From Margaritispora aquatica (lineage: Eukaryota > Ascomycota > Leotiomycetes > Helotiales > Discinellaceae), in assembly GCA_007644065.1 (NCBI GenBank), contig VJWN01000037.1, positions 62,001 to 126,000 of the forward strand: 64,000 nucleotides of DNA, given 5' to 3'. The notes under the pieces were generated by a model. The model saw only the letters and a program-made list of their open reading frames with translations, was not told the origin of the DNA and ran no database searches. Position numbers and translations under genes: made by a program. Shown here in pieces: positions 1-14,080 of this stretch (its first letter is position 1; each line of letters starts with the position of its first letter).

Positions 1-3000
1 TCTTGATTCTTATCCTTGTGAAGCAAGTATTGACCAGGTACTTCAACCTCATCGAATTTCTGAAATCTGAAGTCGCTAAGATGATGGTTGTATGATTCTA
101 GATTTGCAGTTGATTTTCTCCGATCCAGCTTTGCCTCGAATTTATCACGCCACTTACGTAGCCTCTGAATATACTCCAACATCGTTGGCCTTTGCTGCAC
201 GAAGTCGACTTCGAACGAGCTTCGGATGTGAGCTGGCAGTACCGTCTCGGAGAAGCGAGTAATATTTGCCTCTGTTGCTGAAGGGAGCTTGACATCGTGA
301 GCATATGAAGTGGGTCCACGGCTGACATAAGATAGGGCATCATTGAGCAATGCTGTAATCAGGCGATATGCATCCTCATCGGGAGGGCATTTGAAGTTCT
401 TCGAAATTGAATCAACCATAGACTCCATGGATAGAGCAAGCAATGGGAAGCCAGTCTTGAGCGTAGATAGAGTGTCTTCGGCGTACTCCCATGGTTTTCT
501 TGGTGCTGGTGGAGCAGCAGCCGCAGCAGCAGCGGCACCAGGTGCGGCAGCCGCAGCGCTTGTGCCATTCGTACCGTTGACAGCGTTTGTACCTTCACCC
601 GGTTCCACTTTGACAGTTGGGTCAGGAGCGGCGGTTCCTGGCCGAGATCCACTAGCACTTTCAGGTCTCGTAGAATCCTGACGTTGGGTGTTCGGAGAGC
701 CGTTTATCTTTGGCACTGGATTTCCATTGGCATTAGGATTCTGCGCCGAAACGCGTGCCTTAAGTTTCGCTTCCCTTGAATCGAGTTGTTTCTTAATTGA
801 AAGCATGTCTTCACGGTTGGTTCTAAGCTGAAAGAAGAGTGCTTGCGGGAACATCTTAGCAATCTTGCCCAAAATGATATAAGCTTTGGGTGCCTCCTTG
901 TGGCCAAGTCCTGTCAGAAGCTGCGGAATAAACGTGATCCAGTACCAAGTTGGGGTTTCGCCCTTGTAATCGTCAAATTGCTGAGCCAGAATTCCACTGG
1001 CATCATCTAGACTGAGCAACCAGAGGATACGAGTAAGCAATTTCCGGGATTTCGCGTTCTTGAAGAGACCAGCCGCCTCCAGATAACAACTCAAAGCATT
1101 CTTAGCATACGTGAAGTCGGTAGGATTTTCCTTGAAGAGGCGGTCATTGTAGTAGCCCCACTCAGCCCATGCTTTTGGCAATTTGATGTCGAAGAACAGA
1201 GCCATTCCATATGCTTCAGCGGCTTCGTTGCGCTGTCCCAGCTTTTCAAGAAACATGCCCTTCAGCGTGTAGAACTCCGCCTTCTGATTTTGGCCGAAAT
1301 AATTGAGATTTGTGTTGTTGATGACATCCAATCCATTGGTGAGTTCGCTTGGATTCTGGTAGTGGCATTTGGCTTGCTCACGGAGCTTCAAGAAAGCCTC
1401 TTGGATCTCGATATTGGGAAGAGTATAAATCCTACTCAACTGAGCAATACAGACCTCTGGTAACTGGTGCTTTCGGGCGACATGGGCGAATCTGTTAATT
1501 ATCCAAGCGGTTTCGTGGTATCCCCTGTAAGCGAATGAAGCTCCATTGGCGTTCTGACCTTGCTGAGGAATGAGATTGAGATATGTGGTATTGATAAGCC
1601 CGAAAATATGCTGTCTCCAGGTCACTAAATCTTGCCAAGCATTAATATCATCCCAGACGTTCGGAAGACGATCCCGCCATGTGCCAAGGAGAAGTTTCAG
1701 CTCGCCAGACTTGGTGTCAAGATTTCCCTGATTTGTTTGTGCAAGACTTTGGCAGATCACGCTTGCATCATGCAGCTCAACAAGCTGCTGAAAGTTTTGG
1801 AGAAGCGGGATGTGAGCTTGTGTAATGCGCTTGGGCAATTGGTGCCACTTGCGAATGGAAAGTTGAATTGCCTCATCACAAACTTTGCTAAAATCGTTAG
1901 GAGACTCGGTCTTATTGTGCATCTTTAGTAAGGACATGAATGCTTGGAAGAACGAGCGTCTTGGGTTCGGAGCATCCATCAAGCCTTTCACCAAATTGTC
2001 CAGAGATTCTCGGTTCTCAGTTGTGTTCCACATGTCAATCTGTTTCCAGGCGCACTCCAGCAGGAGGTCTTGGAAGTTCTCGTGCTTGGCATATTCATAG
2101 AGTATTTCCCATTGTTGAAGCTTAGTTGCACAGAGTACCCAGTGATCTTCCCACAGCATGTATTCGCCTTGCGAAAAGGCAAGGGCGCCTGTTCGAGCCT
2201 TTGTTTGGGCCTGTTCATACATGGATTGAGCTTTGTCCCACATGCCATTCTGTTCGAAAGATAAGGCAGCGTTCGACTCCATATACTGACATCGTCGTCT
2301 CCAGGTTCCATAAAACAGATCATCCTCCTTCAGACTGCTGTACAGTTCTACAAGGGCGTCGAGATTACTTTCACGTACCAATGCAGTTTCGCTTCCAGTC
2401 TTAATTGCTGCGTTCTCGAGTTGCACCAAGGCAGTGTACCACGCATCGTATGTTTGAGCTTCATATTTCATGATATGCGGGGGAATTTGGCATTCTGGCC
2501 AGGATCTTGCGGCACCTTCCAAGAGTGATTGGACGACGTTGGGTCTGCGGTCAATCTGACGGTAATGGTAATCCTTCGTCAACAACGTGACCATCCCGCG
2601 TTGCAACTCATCTCGATCATCCCTAGGCAGCGTCGACCAGAACATCGGAAACAATGCAACCCAAATTTTGTGGGACACCTCCGAGTCCAAGTGCTGTAAT
2701 TGAGCAAGAGGCTCGATGATATCCCGAGTTCTGATATCTCCAAGCTCATTCAAGAATTGTTTATGACCAAGAATTAAGCTGTCAAACTTGTTGTCAATGG
2801 GCAAGGATGGACTTCGGGAATCGGATGAATACGTCCCAAAGAGCAAAGATGTAGGCATAGTCTTGAAGTCTTCTTTGTGTAAGTGAATTGGAGAATTTTC
2901 AACGGCATGCAAAAGTAGCTGGGACGCTTGTGCAAGCCAGTATGAGTCGGCCAATGTATCCCAGTTCTGCGCGATTATGACATACGCTAATCGAGCACTC

Positions 3001-6000
3001 GCTATTCGAGATTGACTCTTGTCGAAGATCGTCATAAATCGATTACGCATGTCGACATCTTGAGCTCGAGTGCCGATTAGAAATGCATGTTCCATGCGAA
3101 CCGTAAGTTCAGACCTTGCGATCTTGGGATCCTCATAAATTCTGATGACGAGTTCTAAGAACTTCATGAGCAAAGTCTGGTCAGTGCGATTCTCGAATGT
3201 CAACATCTTGTGAAGTACAGCAGTTTTTTCCTTCAAGGTAGGCCACGATGACCCCTCAGACTTGAATACCCAAGTCTCCACCATATCCAGAATCTTGATG
3301 CAAAGAGCATTGCTTTGAGATTTTTCAACCAGAGTTGCAAGGACACTGAGGAATGGTCGTCGATTGTCTCCAAGCACATCCATTCTCATCGATATGACGT
3401 CAATAGCCTTCAGCATTAGACTTGTTTGCATCTCTAAATCGTATGGCGCCATCGCTCCAGCTGCCTCGGCTTCACCTGGTCGAGGAGGAGCAATCATACC
3501 GGACTGGCCTGTGATAGCGCTCCAATGCGCAACATGTTCACGGGCCAGTTTGGTTGATAAAGCTTTCATGACTTGGCCAATATGCTGGTCCATCTCTGAA
3601 GGCTTGCGTTGGGCAACAGACCACAATATGTTGATGCCAGATACATAATTACTAACTGACAACGTCTCTGTGGCTATACCAGACAAGAAGGTGATGATTT
3701 CGGAAGTCGATGCTTCAGCTTCACCTTCGGCATCAGCATCCTCCATTGGAACATCGTCTGGAACAGCATCAAGAATTCGCTGCACAAGAGGTTTCAAAAC
3801 ACGCCCATCATCAATCTTGGGACTTGCAGAATGCAAACAATCCTGAATTTCTGGATTATCGGATTTCAAGCATTTTTCAAGGGTGTGTTGTAGAGCTGGC
3901 ATGTTCTGCATAATCCAGGCGTCATCTTTCGTGTTGATGATAATACGTACAATTTGAAGTGTATTTATCATGTTGGTGATAAATTTCTCATCAGGTTTCT
4001 CCTTGTCGGAATGCTCACTCGCAAGCGCTGCTGTAGTTTTTTCACTGGCCAAGATCAATTCCGTTACATTCGGGAAAAGATCAATCAAGGACTTCCCGTT
4101 CTGATCGACCAAGGACTCTCCCCAATATTGGGGCTGCAGCAGTCCATGAAGAAGTGCGACTGCCTTTCGGCACATGTCGACTGAAGGTGCAGGTTGCATC
4201 GGCGCCATGGACATGGCTGGATCTCTCGGTTTCGCAGACGGGAGTGGATATCTTTCATTGAGGGAGGCAATAAATTCGATTAAGTACTTGATCATCTTCT
4301 GCTGGAATGGGGCAGCGATCTTGTATTCAGGGCGATCAATCGAACTACCAGGTTTCGCCGAGGAAGGTGATGAGACCTGCTGTTCATTGAAAGTATCAAG
4401 CTTCCTCTTTTTGGTATTTGGGGATTCCGAGAATGCACGCAATGGGGAGGCATCCTTTCCCTCAACTCGCTTTTGCTCCCACTGCCAGATGAGCGTCATC
4501 AAGTTTAGCACCAGCTTCTTGTTCTCATTAGATGGATTTGGAGGCATTGCAATCTTGCGTAGGTTCGAGATGATGAGGTTGATGAATTTCTCTCTAGATT
4601 CATAGAACAAATCAGCATGCTTCACTAAGAAGTGAAATATGCTAGTCATCTGCTGAGCATTTTGGCCTTCCTCGGAGAGAATTCGACGTGGTGCAACCGC
4701 CCAGATGGGATTACGATCGCCAACAGCAACATTGCATCGTTTAGGAAGCACAGGCGCCATAAGTTCGAGAGCTTGTGTGACCAGGGCACGACCTTCGTTT
4801 TGGTTGGTCTTGAGAAGCGAAAAGTAGACTGTCTGCACGATCTTCGCGGGCGTTTCGTAGTGTGCAATGAAGTATGCGATCACTACATATGCAGCATGCT
4901 TGTTTATGACATCTTCAAGACGGATATAGGTCCAGCCAAACTTAATAATGTCCTTTCTGGCAGACTCTAAAATCAAATGATGATACTTGACGAGCATGGC
5001 CGTCAGTTGAAGGACCTCCATTCGTGTATGGTCTATTCCAGGCTGTGTGAGATCATCGTTTGAATCTCCGAGACCAACTTTCCATATCTTTGCGTGGACA
5101 GAGTCAACAATGGTACGGTCAATGAGGCGATTTCCTTGCGTCGGTGATGAACCCTTGGAGATACGCATCACATCCATTGCAATGATCGGGTTGACTAGAT
5201 TGTGTAAAAGGAATGTTTTCATCTTCTGGGTGGAGCTTTTGCTTGCGTAGGACTCCAAGCTGCGCATAATGACGCTCTTCCAGTACTTTGTCGAATCTGA
5301 TGAGATGATGCGATCATATATGTATCGGAAAAGCGGCTGGCTAGCCTTAAATTCTTCAGCAGTGACAGACTCAATCAAAGTAAACAGCGATTCAATATCG
5401 TTGGGATGGTACTCCAGCGATTTGGTGAAAATGACCATGAGTTGTTCGCCAGCCTGCTCAGCTGCCAATCGAAGTGTTCTCGGTAGAGTATTTGTGCGAA
5501 GGTGTTGTTCTAAATTCTTACCAACATATTTGAACCAAGTCATGATGTCTTTTTTCTGCATCCATTCCTTGGTCTTGCCATCGTCATCATGCATGCTAAT
5601 TGAGTGCATGATATTGATAGCATTGATGACAGCCGCGTATCGAGATTCTTTGTTCTCAGCTCCCATGTCTCCACAGCTTTTGATGAGATGCTCCAGCCCA
5701 TTCACAACAACTGCCCGAAGTGGAGCACTGTCAGGATGCTCAAGTGCCTGTGCCAAGAATCGACCATATTTCGGGTCTTCAATTTTACCAAGAAGCATCA
5801 TCCAGATCTCCTTAGGGTACCGATTAAGATACTTGTATAGAGGGGCTCTGAAAGGACTGAAACGAGTTCGCCGCAGCTTTTCCTCCAAATCCAGGGCAAT
5901 ATCAATAAGCCGTTCCTTGAACTGTTCCGCTGCTGGAGGCAAGAGATGGAAAACGTAAAATACTGCTGCGATGATCTTCATCTGCTCATTCTGCTCAATC

Positions 6001-9000
6001 AAAGTGAAGGACAATCTCTGAAGCATGTTGGTATCGGCAATGGATTTGATGTGATCAAGCAGCCTGGCACCAATTTCCACTTTGAAATAGGTAGTTAATA
6101 ACTGCAAAAGTCTGGCTAGCCCATCAAGGCCATGAGTGCTTAGTCGACGAGGATCCTGTAGATTTGCTAGCACAGGACGAAGTCCATTTTGAAGAAGGTC
6201 TTTTGGTAGCTTGTTTGTCTGAATGAGAACAGCTTTCAAAGCATCATTAGCTGCTTCAATCGTCTGCTTCGACTCCGAGTACAACTGCTTGAAAAATACT
6301 GAGACGATCTTGATTCTCGCTGGGTTTGATGGGCCTTTCTGAAACTCATCGAAACCCATCGCAGCTGTGAGCATCTTGATACAAGCGACTCGAAGACTGA
6401 CGATTGACTTCTGGGTACGGTACTCGGCTGGTTTTCCTGCTAACGCCTCATCGTTCGCATCTGCTAAAGCTAGGGATTCCATCAAAAGGCGGTTAAGATT
6501 GTCATCAAAAGGAACGAAATCCGGCTTCAGTCCCATGTAGTATGTTATTGCGTCAATAAATCCAATTTGGATACCAAATGGCAGAGCTCGCAGAGGTTTG
6601 GAGAAAATTGGGGTCAAGCATCGATCTTTGCTAGGCTCAAGGAGCTCCCAGATTTGCACACCAAGCTCGTCAGACACAATCCCTAAGCCTCGCTGAGCAG
6701 CCTCGCGAACATGAGGGTTCATGTGACAAAGTTCTTGATTTAAAATAGAGCACAACGTGTAGAGTTTGGTGGCACGTGTAGTTTGGCTCCCATTGACAAT
6801 CAGTGGCGCTTTGAGGTCTTCAGGTTTGGCGTTTTTCATACACTTGTGAAGAAGCAGTTCAAAGGTATCTTGGGCTGCAATTCTAGTCTTTGCGGGTAGA
6901 TCAGCAGGCATGTCCTTGATGACATATAGAAGAGCCCGCGCAAACTCAGTCTGACGTTCCTGAATCCATGCGTCACCTAAGTTGACCTTCGTAATCATGA
7001 AGCTGATACCCAGGCTACCGCCAGCTTTCGAGAACCATTCCTCCTCATAACAGTTGTGACAAAAGAGGTTGCTAAGATAGGTGAAGAAGCCTAATTTCGA
7101 GACGTGTGAAGTTGATCCAAATATTGTTGAGGTTATTTCATAAATTTGGCGAATTGACTCTTGTGCGGTCGTGCGGACGGCTGGCATGTCGTGGGAGAGG
7201 GATTCAACGATAGCATCCCCGAGAACTCTTGTATCAATGCAGATTGGACCCTCCCCAGCTGTGACGTCAAATGGAATCGCTTTCATCTTCATCTCAGCCA
7301 ATGACTTCCCAATTTCAAGAATGGTGAAATGCCGACAAATGCTTGTAAGCAGTGACATGGCCTCTCCATTAAACTCAGGCAAAGAGGTGGCGAATATAAC
7401 AGCTTTAATCAATTTCTTGAGCATCAAATCTTGCTCATCCTTTTTGAAGATCGATCGTTCCTTATCAGGTGTCTCCAAGAACGAAAGATCTGCATCACAC
7501 TTGCCAGCAAGAAGGTCTTGAGCTTGCAAACGCAGAAGTCTTCCAAAGTCCTCCGGTACGTTATCGTAACCAATTCTAAGCTTAAGTTGTGTCTTTATCA
7601 AATGGAGGGCCTGCTTTTTGTAGTAACTGTCGGATCTTTTTCCAGCCACAGTCTTGGGGATTTCCATGAGCTTCGAAATAGCGTGTTCGATACCAATCTC
7701 CACAGGAAACGCCCGACTCTTCTTCGAGCCGACCAAATTGAGGTCTATAGATGTAACTTCATCGGAAAATGCCTGGAAGACTAGCGGAGGAGCGCCAGTC
7801 ATGAACTTTCGATTACGACCGCCAAGTTTTCCAAGGATTCGCATGGTTGTGTGTGCATGGAAATGACTGTAAGGCGTTGGTTTCAAGTGATCGAAGAGTG
7901 CAGTCATCAGTTCGTCAATGACTGGTGCCATAATCGGATCCAAGTAATCTGCTGTAAGGTTATCGACACAAAGCTCCAGAGTACGCAAACCTTGTCCAAC
8001 CAAATCTGAACCAGCTCTGAGGGCAACGACCAGAGGTCGCATAAGGTAGCTAAGATGAGGCAAAAGATTGCTTAACCTTGCAGGTACTGTCAAGCACAAT
8101 TCCACATAAAGATCACGATCGGCAGGTTTCCTCGCAGCAAGGAGAAGGTTATTGAGGACTTCGAGAAGCATCTCAAGCAGTGGTAAGATTTGCTTGTAGA
8201 GATGCTCAAATTTACCGCCACCAATACTTCTAAAGAGAGATCTTAGAAGTAAAAAGTAGTTCATGGGCTCCTCAGCCGTGGTAGATAATTCGATAGACTT
8301 GGTGACAATGTCAAGAACGTGGGGCAGGAGAACTTGCTCGTTCTGTGTGGAAAAGAGTGTAACGGCCATGAAGGCAAGTTTGAAAAGTCTGAGCAGAATC
8401 GACGACTTCTTAATATCTGCTGTGCCGACCTGGTCAATGCGATCCATTAAAAATCGAAGCAACATTCCTGCAAAGCTAGGTGAAGTGGCCTCGCTAGCTA
8501 AGAAGAATTGAGGAACATGCAACAGAGCAGTATGCTCAAAGATCATGTCATACAGCTTTGGAATTTCCTCGTGAAAGACCTCATGAAAAGTTGCGGGGTC
8601 GATGCAATGAAACACTGTCGCGAAGGTCTCCAGCAGGTCCTTCTCCTCCTTGCTACTCGATATCATATAGTGGTTGGCCATAAACTCTACAGGCGAGGTG
8701 TATGGAGATTCAGTTGCTGGTTTCTCAATCTCATAGTACCGGAAGACATAGGCACCTTCACGGAAAAGCTTGATTATGACATGGACTTCCTCAGCCGAAA
8801 ATCCGTAAGACACGTCCTGCCAGTTCACAGGAGCGTTGCCTGCCTCGATTGGACTTCCCACATTGCAAGCTTTTAGCTGGTAGAACGTATTCTTCAGACC
8901 ATTCATGAGATTCTTGAACAAGAACTTGTTATCCGTAACTGGATCAGCTCCCCGATCGCGAGGATTTGATGTCTTGATTGGCATTGCTGTGAAGATATCA

Positions 9001-10617
9001 ATCTCGTCCCAATCGGGTGGATTTTCATCATCAGCCAGGTAGTTGTCCGGTGAAGCATCATTCGACTGTTGGGTGTACAGTTTGGATAGCTTCACAGCAT
9101 TTGGATATTGGCGATTCATTGCGGCGAACTTATCTCCAATTGCATTAAGGATCATAATCAAGTAATGGCGAGCATCTTGCTTGTTTTCCATCTTGGCAAT
9201 ACACTCAGCCATGTTCAATAGTAGCTTTGCACTCATCGTTTGAAAGCTGGTCCCTGGGAAACTATCCTGTAAGTTCTTCGTGTACACTTCTACGGTCTTC
9301 CGAATTTGCTCATCAGACAAAGCATCGCGGACATGGTGGATGAGATCCGCCAGCATGCTGTACGCAAGTGGGCGCATAGTCTCGTAGACAGTCAACCCAT
9401 CCCCGATCAGTGTTCTCTCGTCCAAAAGTTCGTCTATTTTTGTCAAAAAGATCTTCCGGAAGTTGAAATTAATAATGTGTCTTATAGCGACCAGAAGTTC
9501 CTTTCTAGCTCCTGATTTCTCGCGTGGACAATCTTTCAGTAACCGCACGACTATGATAGGAAGCGTTGGGAGGAAATCGGTGAGCTGCTGTGAATAAACT
9601 CGAAGCAAGTAGGCCAAGAAGCTCATGGTCTTCACTTGGGCCGTAATGAACTCTCCAAACGCAGCTCGGTTGCGGATGTTTGGGCTAACTCCAGTAAAAA
9701 TCGTTCCTCTCGCCTCAGCATCCTTATGGGCCTGCTCTTGGGGACTCGCCTGGAGAAGGAGCATACTCTTGATCAGTGGAACAAATTGCTTGACATTTTG
9801 AGGCACAGTATTGCGGTATGCTTGAAATATTGACACCACAATAATTGGACATTCTGCCAAAACCTTGAATGATTGCATTCCCCGAAGCAAAGGTCTGGTT
9901 TGTTGCTGAGGATCCGCTCCAAGATCTGACACAGCTGCGACTGGAGATCCTGGCCTTGGGGAATTCTGAAAGCTCTGTGTATTCCCAGGTGTTGAAGGCA
10001 CATTCGGCGCGGGGTTGTCCAGCTGGTCGCGCACTACTGATTCCATCTGGTCGAAGAGCTCTTGGATGAGACTCAGGAAAGGCTGGACTTTGTCCTGCAG
10101 CACCTTGTGCTGGTGCCGCATGATATCCATAATCGTTTTGACGCATAGTGATGCATTTTCCTCGTTATCACACCTCACTAAGCCCATCAGCAGGTCCACT
10201 ACTTCCTCTGCAAATGGTTCGAAGGCTTCTGGTGGATTTGTAGGCAACCGGTGGATGATTTCCAACACACAATTCCGAAGTTTCTATTCCTAAATAAGAA
10301 GATGATTGCCTTTAAAGATGTGCCTCTCTTACCTGCTCTGCAGAAGTACTGATAAAGACAGGAGGGCCCTTCAGACAGTTCACGAAAATGGGCATGAGCT
10401 TCTTCAAGAAATTTGAGTATATTGGTCCAGTTATGTAGTGATCCAGGCTGTCGCGCAGCACTGTAGCTGCTTCTATCTTAACCTTGACATCTGCGGGAGC
10501 ACAATTAGCTATCCAAGTTCTGATATAATGTGCGCATAGATACAAGGACAATAATGGCATACCTGAGTCTGGAGAACTCAAACGCTGCACCAAGGCTTCG
10601 ATGTTACCTCCCGACAT
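1..10617 (-). CDS. tra1: Tra1/TRRAP-like PIKK-family scaffold, 3' end cut by window edge
   Basis: Tra1 is the large pseudokinase scaffold of the SAGA and NuA4 histone acetyltransferase complexes that contacts transcription activators in the nucleus. Three exons fit: 10617-10563, 10490-10333 and 10283 to the edge. The third stays in one frame for about 3,427 codons, so about 3,498 residues are visible; fungal Tra1 is usually about 3,700-3,900, so the pseudokinase and FATC end lie outside. The ATG at 10617 gives a short N-terminus that joins through a phase-1 splice to [17 protein letters not shown], the usual start of the helical repeats. The last visible residues ([11 protein letters not shown], then HKDKNQ) are the conserved stretch just before the kinase fold. 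Residues about 3250-3340 form a low-complexity Pro/Ser/Asn linker with runs of five and eight alanines. The first two introns are short (72 and 49 nt). Identification is from recalled family motifs and length. Confidence 0.93.
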
Positions 10618-11994
10618 ATTTGCGACCTCCGCTCTGGCACACGCCTCACGGGTATGGCTTCATTCGACGTGGCAGAGGGAGTGTTTATGCGAAGGTCGAT
10701 GTAGGCGTGGAACAATGATCGGTGGGGACCTCAATGTGTGAATATTCGGAAAGGCTCCAGACGAGGCGGACAATACTGTATCGATTGCTAGTCAATCAAG
10801 CAATTGTAGGTCATTCAACAGAGTAAAAACAGTTGTCTGGATTCAGAGAATGGATTCAAAAGTAGCGTATTCCAAATAGGATAATTAAATAAAGTTGACG
10901 TTGAAGGTCCAAAGGTTGAAATAGAGAATGCTTTCCCTTGGTGGCCTTGTGTGCTCTGCTCTTTCGCGACACTAAAGTAGACTTCGACAACTTGACGCGC
11001 CGTCCGTCAAAGCTATGAACAAGTCTTTGCGCTGGGGGGATGTGAAAGACCCTGAAGCCCCAAATGAGGGTTATTATAGATACCGGTGATTCAGAGTGAC
11101 CTGATCTTGGCCCATATGAAGCTACTATCAACATTCCTGATTGGTTGAAGTCAGCGAAATGATACTCCAATAACCCGAGACTGACTTAGGCTAACCCTAC
11201 CAGCTCTCAATGCCATCTATCGGAGGCGGGGACCAATCATCTGCCATGAAATTTCTTAGTAACCAGCGACTGGCTCCATAATTAAGAGCTGGACGACTTT
11301 ATGTACACCTATCTAAGGGATGATAACAGCTGGATGGAGAATATAGGTAAGGTTTGAAGGGACTTTATTTCAGCCCTAGATTCTTATGAAGTCCCTACTA
11401 TGACCATATAAATCAAGGCATTCTGATATACACATTACGGAGCCAGAATAAGGTGCTTCGAGAAATGAATTTACAAAGTTCATGCATTCAGCCATCATCT
11501 TGTGTGCCAGCTTTATTCCATCGCATTGAATAAAGGGATTCCTATATGTTTTCAAAGAACTTTAAGCGATGGAAAATCCAGCTATTTCATTATGAAGGAG
11601 GTCTACTTAGGGAGGAGAGAAGGCGAGTGAAACGAAGAATGGTATGTATGATATAAGCTTATATGTATGGACCGCCTCGTAACATAGAATGTGAATTCAG
11701 GCTTCAATTTTCTTACATTTTCTCAGCATCTCTCAAGCTGTATTGTTGGCAATATTGCTTTGATTTCTTCTATGGATGTTGTTCCTACTTTCCTATCCCT
11801 ATCCCTAGCCTTTACGACAAAGCTTTTCATATTGTGTTGCTTTCCTGTCCCACCAACCGGCTACATCCTCGGTCCAGTCCATTTTTACTACACTCTTGGA
11901 CATGTACATCTTTTCAGCAGTCGTAGTGCCAGCTTCTTGGCCAGACACAGCATGAATGGAAGCTAGATAGCTCTTTGCCCTCCCTGGCTCTTGG
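10618..11994. other. Intergenic, Tra1 upstream region and 3' flank of the nicotianamine synthase gene
   Basis: About 1.4 kb between two minus-strand genes. Short open frames occur in several phases but none has family-like composition or a splice partner. I see no RNA gene or repeat here. Confidence 0.6.
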
Positions 11995-13328
11995 TTACAC
12001 ATCAATCTCCCTTCCCTTAACTCTCCCCGCAATCACAGAATTCACAACTTGGTTCTGAGGGTGCAGAACCGTCTCCACATCAAATACAGCTCTGAGCCTC
12101 GCTGTGGTATGGTCAAATTCCTGTGCCCAGTCAGTTTTGTCGCTAGGATCTTATCTACTTTCTTGCATCCTGAAGCATTATACGAGGATTATATGGGCAA
12201 CAAGTGTAGCAGGAAATATAGAGAGGGGTTGTTGAGAAATCACCTACTGGGTACAACAATCCTCTCATTCCATCCGCGCTCCTGACGATCAGAATACTCC
12301 CTTCCCTCATTGTGGCTGCCACTTCCTCTACTATTTTCTCTTTTGCTTCTTGGTTCTCTCCTACCAGTGCAGCCAAGAAAACAACATCATATCCTTGCAG
12401 TCCATCCTGTTTTGATTCTCCTTTCGAGTCATTTTGAGAGCTAGAATCTCCCGTCATTCCAACGCCAGTACACAGAAATTCCATGCCTTTGCCCTTCAAC
12501 CCAAGAGCAAGGCACAGTTCTTTTGAGATCTCGATCGCGTCGTGATCTCGATCAATGTTCATAACTGAAACCAAGGGCTCATGTGCCTTCGAGTCCGATT
12601 TCTGAGCTTGATTGCCAAATGGAGAACTCTCGGAATTCAACGCATCCCTCAAACATAAAGAAGACAGCGGCAAAGGTCCAGAGCCGATGAAAGCAATATT
12701 TCGAATTGGGTGCGAGGATGGTGATGTTACAGCGTACAGAGCAGCCAGCTCGAGGCGTGTCAGTTCGATGTAATTCTGGTAGTATGGAAATGCTTGGAGA
12801 CGCTTGAAGACTACCGTTAATCCAGTTAGCGGTCGAACACATCCTCGAGCCTGAGGCTAAACAATAACACATTCAAGAAGGAAATATTAAACTACAGCAG
12901 CGAGAGATTTGAGGTTCGTACCAGCTTCTGAATCAAATCCATTTTTCCTCTCACCAATGATAGTTTTGACGCTATGCATCTCAAGCAATGCCTCACCATC
13001 TGCACAAATTTGACGGAGACTAGGTAAAATCTTCCGGATCCTCACATCATTCATCACCTGCATCATCATCAGCCAAGACTCCCCAGGTCTCATCGCCAAA
13101 CCAGGAAATCAAGCTTACCATGTCCACAGTCGTTTTCTCATACCCAGCTACACACATCCCAACCAGCTCACTAAATAGTCGGTTGACATCGTCTCCTGGT
13201 TCCAGCCCCTTCTCAGCCTTGACATTCAATAAGCTGTCGTGAATCTCGAGTACCGTGTTGGCTGTGGCGTTATGTAGGTTTGACGAGCTCGACAACAACG
13301 TCTGCAGGTATTTAAAGTATGAAGGCAT
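11995..13328 (-). CDS. Nicotianamine synthase, fungal type
   Basis: Nicotianamine synthase joins aminocarboxypropyl groups from three S-adenosylmethionines into the metal chelator nicotianamine. Four exons fit: 13328-13119, 13057-12922, 12843-12244 and 12149-11995, about 366 residues. Exon 3 carries the family hallmark FIGSGPLPLSS (residues about 167-177), the SAM-binding loop, and later a YDVVFLAALVG strand and a GSILIVRSADGMRGLLYPV segment. The last intron (12243-12150, phase 1) restores LLYPVDPSD and leads to the conserved end HPQNQVVNSVIAGR. The junction between exons 2 and 3 is less certain: frame demands an acceptor ending GAG. The frame is open upstream to a TTG at 13367, so the N-terminus may continue into another exon; the ATG at 13328 is chosen as first in frame. 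It likely serves nickel, iron or zinc handling in the cytosol. Family call is firm, exon borders moderate. Confidence 0.85.
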
Positions 13329-14029
13329 TATGGAGGACAAACGATACGTATTCGCTTCTTCTCTCAATTGTATGAACAGGCGCTTTAATCGAGCTAATTT
13401 TGAGAAAAACTAACTCTAATGTTCTAAAGGATAGTGATTTCCGCTGTGGTACTGGACCTCTGAGTATTGGCCAAAGCGAGGCAGATTCATCTCTTTTGAG
13501 AAAGAAATACAAGAAGTGGATCTTTCTTTTCTCCCCCCCACTGACGTGTTGCTGCTTGCTGCAAGTACAAGGAAAAGAAACTCTCGAAGCAGTGACATTA
13601 TGTACCTCCTCGGGTTATTCTGCTGTGGTGGGATTGCCATGTATCACTTTGTACTTCTGTGTGACCAGGACATGTGCCGCAGATTCCGGCCTGACGTTGG
13701 AAAACTTCGAGCTTTGTCCAAATGCTTAATATGGATAGCCAATATTTTGATTCTCATTATTCAGCGTGGGGAATTGTTTTTGGCTCTGGGGGCTTAGCAA
13801 AATGGAAACGGGTGTTGGTTACGGTGCCTACCCATCAAGGTGTAAGAGAGAATTTGCTACTGCCACTTGTATCAAACTGAACAGCGAATACCCTAGTTTG
13901 ATAAAAGTCTTAATCAGGTTTTTTCGTGTCTAGAACACACGTTTACTTTTCTTTTCTTCTTCGAAACAGTTTCTCGTTGAGCGTTATGTTGTTAAGCCTT
14001 CACCCACCTTCGATTGCCAAAAGCATAAT

Positions 14030-14049
14030 TCACATGATATATCATGTGA
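14030..14049. repeat. Perfect 20-bp palindrome
   Basis: The 10-base half TCACATGATA is followed directly by its exact reverse complement. The arms contain CACATG/CATGTG, an E-box-like core. It lies about 700 bp upstream of the nicotianamine synthase start and 2 kb upstream of the Myb-like gene. A dimeric regulator site is possible; function is inference. Confidence 0.7.
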
Positions 14050-14080
14050 TACTGTAGAGTACCTAGGTAACGTACCTTAA

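Noticed and set aside
343..681. Plus-strand frame with long alanine runs
   Set aside because: It is the complement of the Ala-rich linker of Tra1; GCN repeats stay open in several frames.
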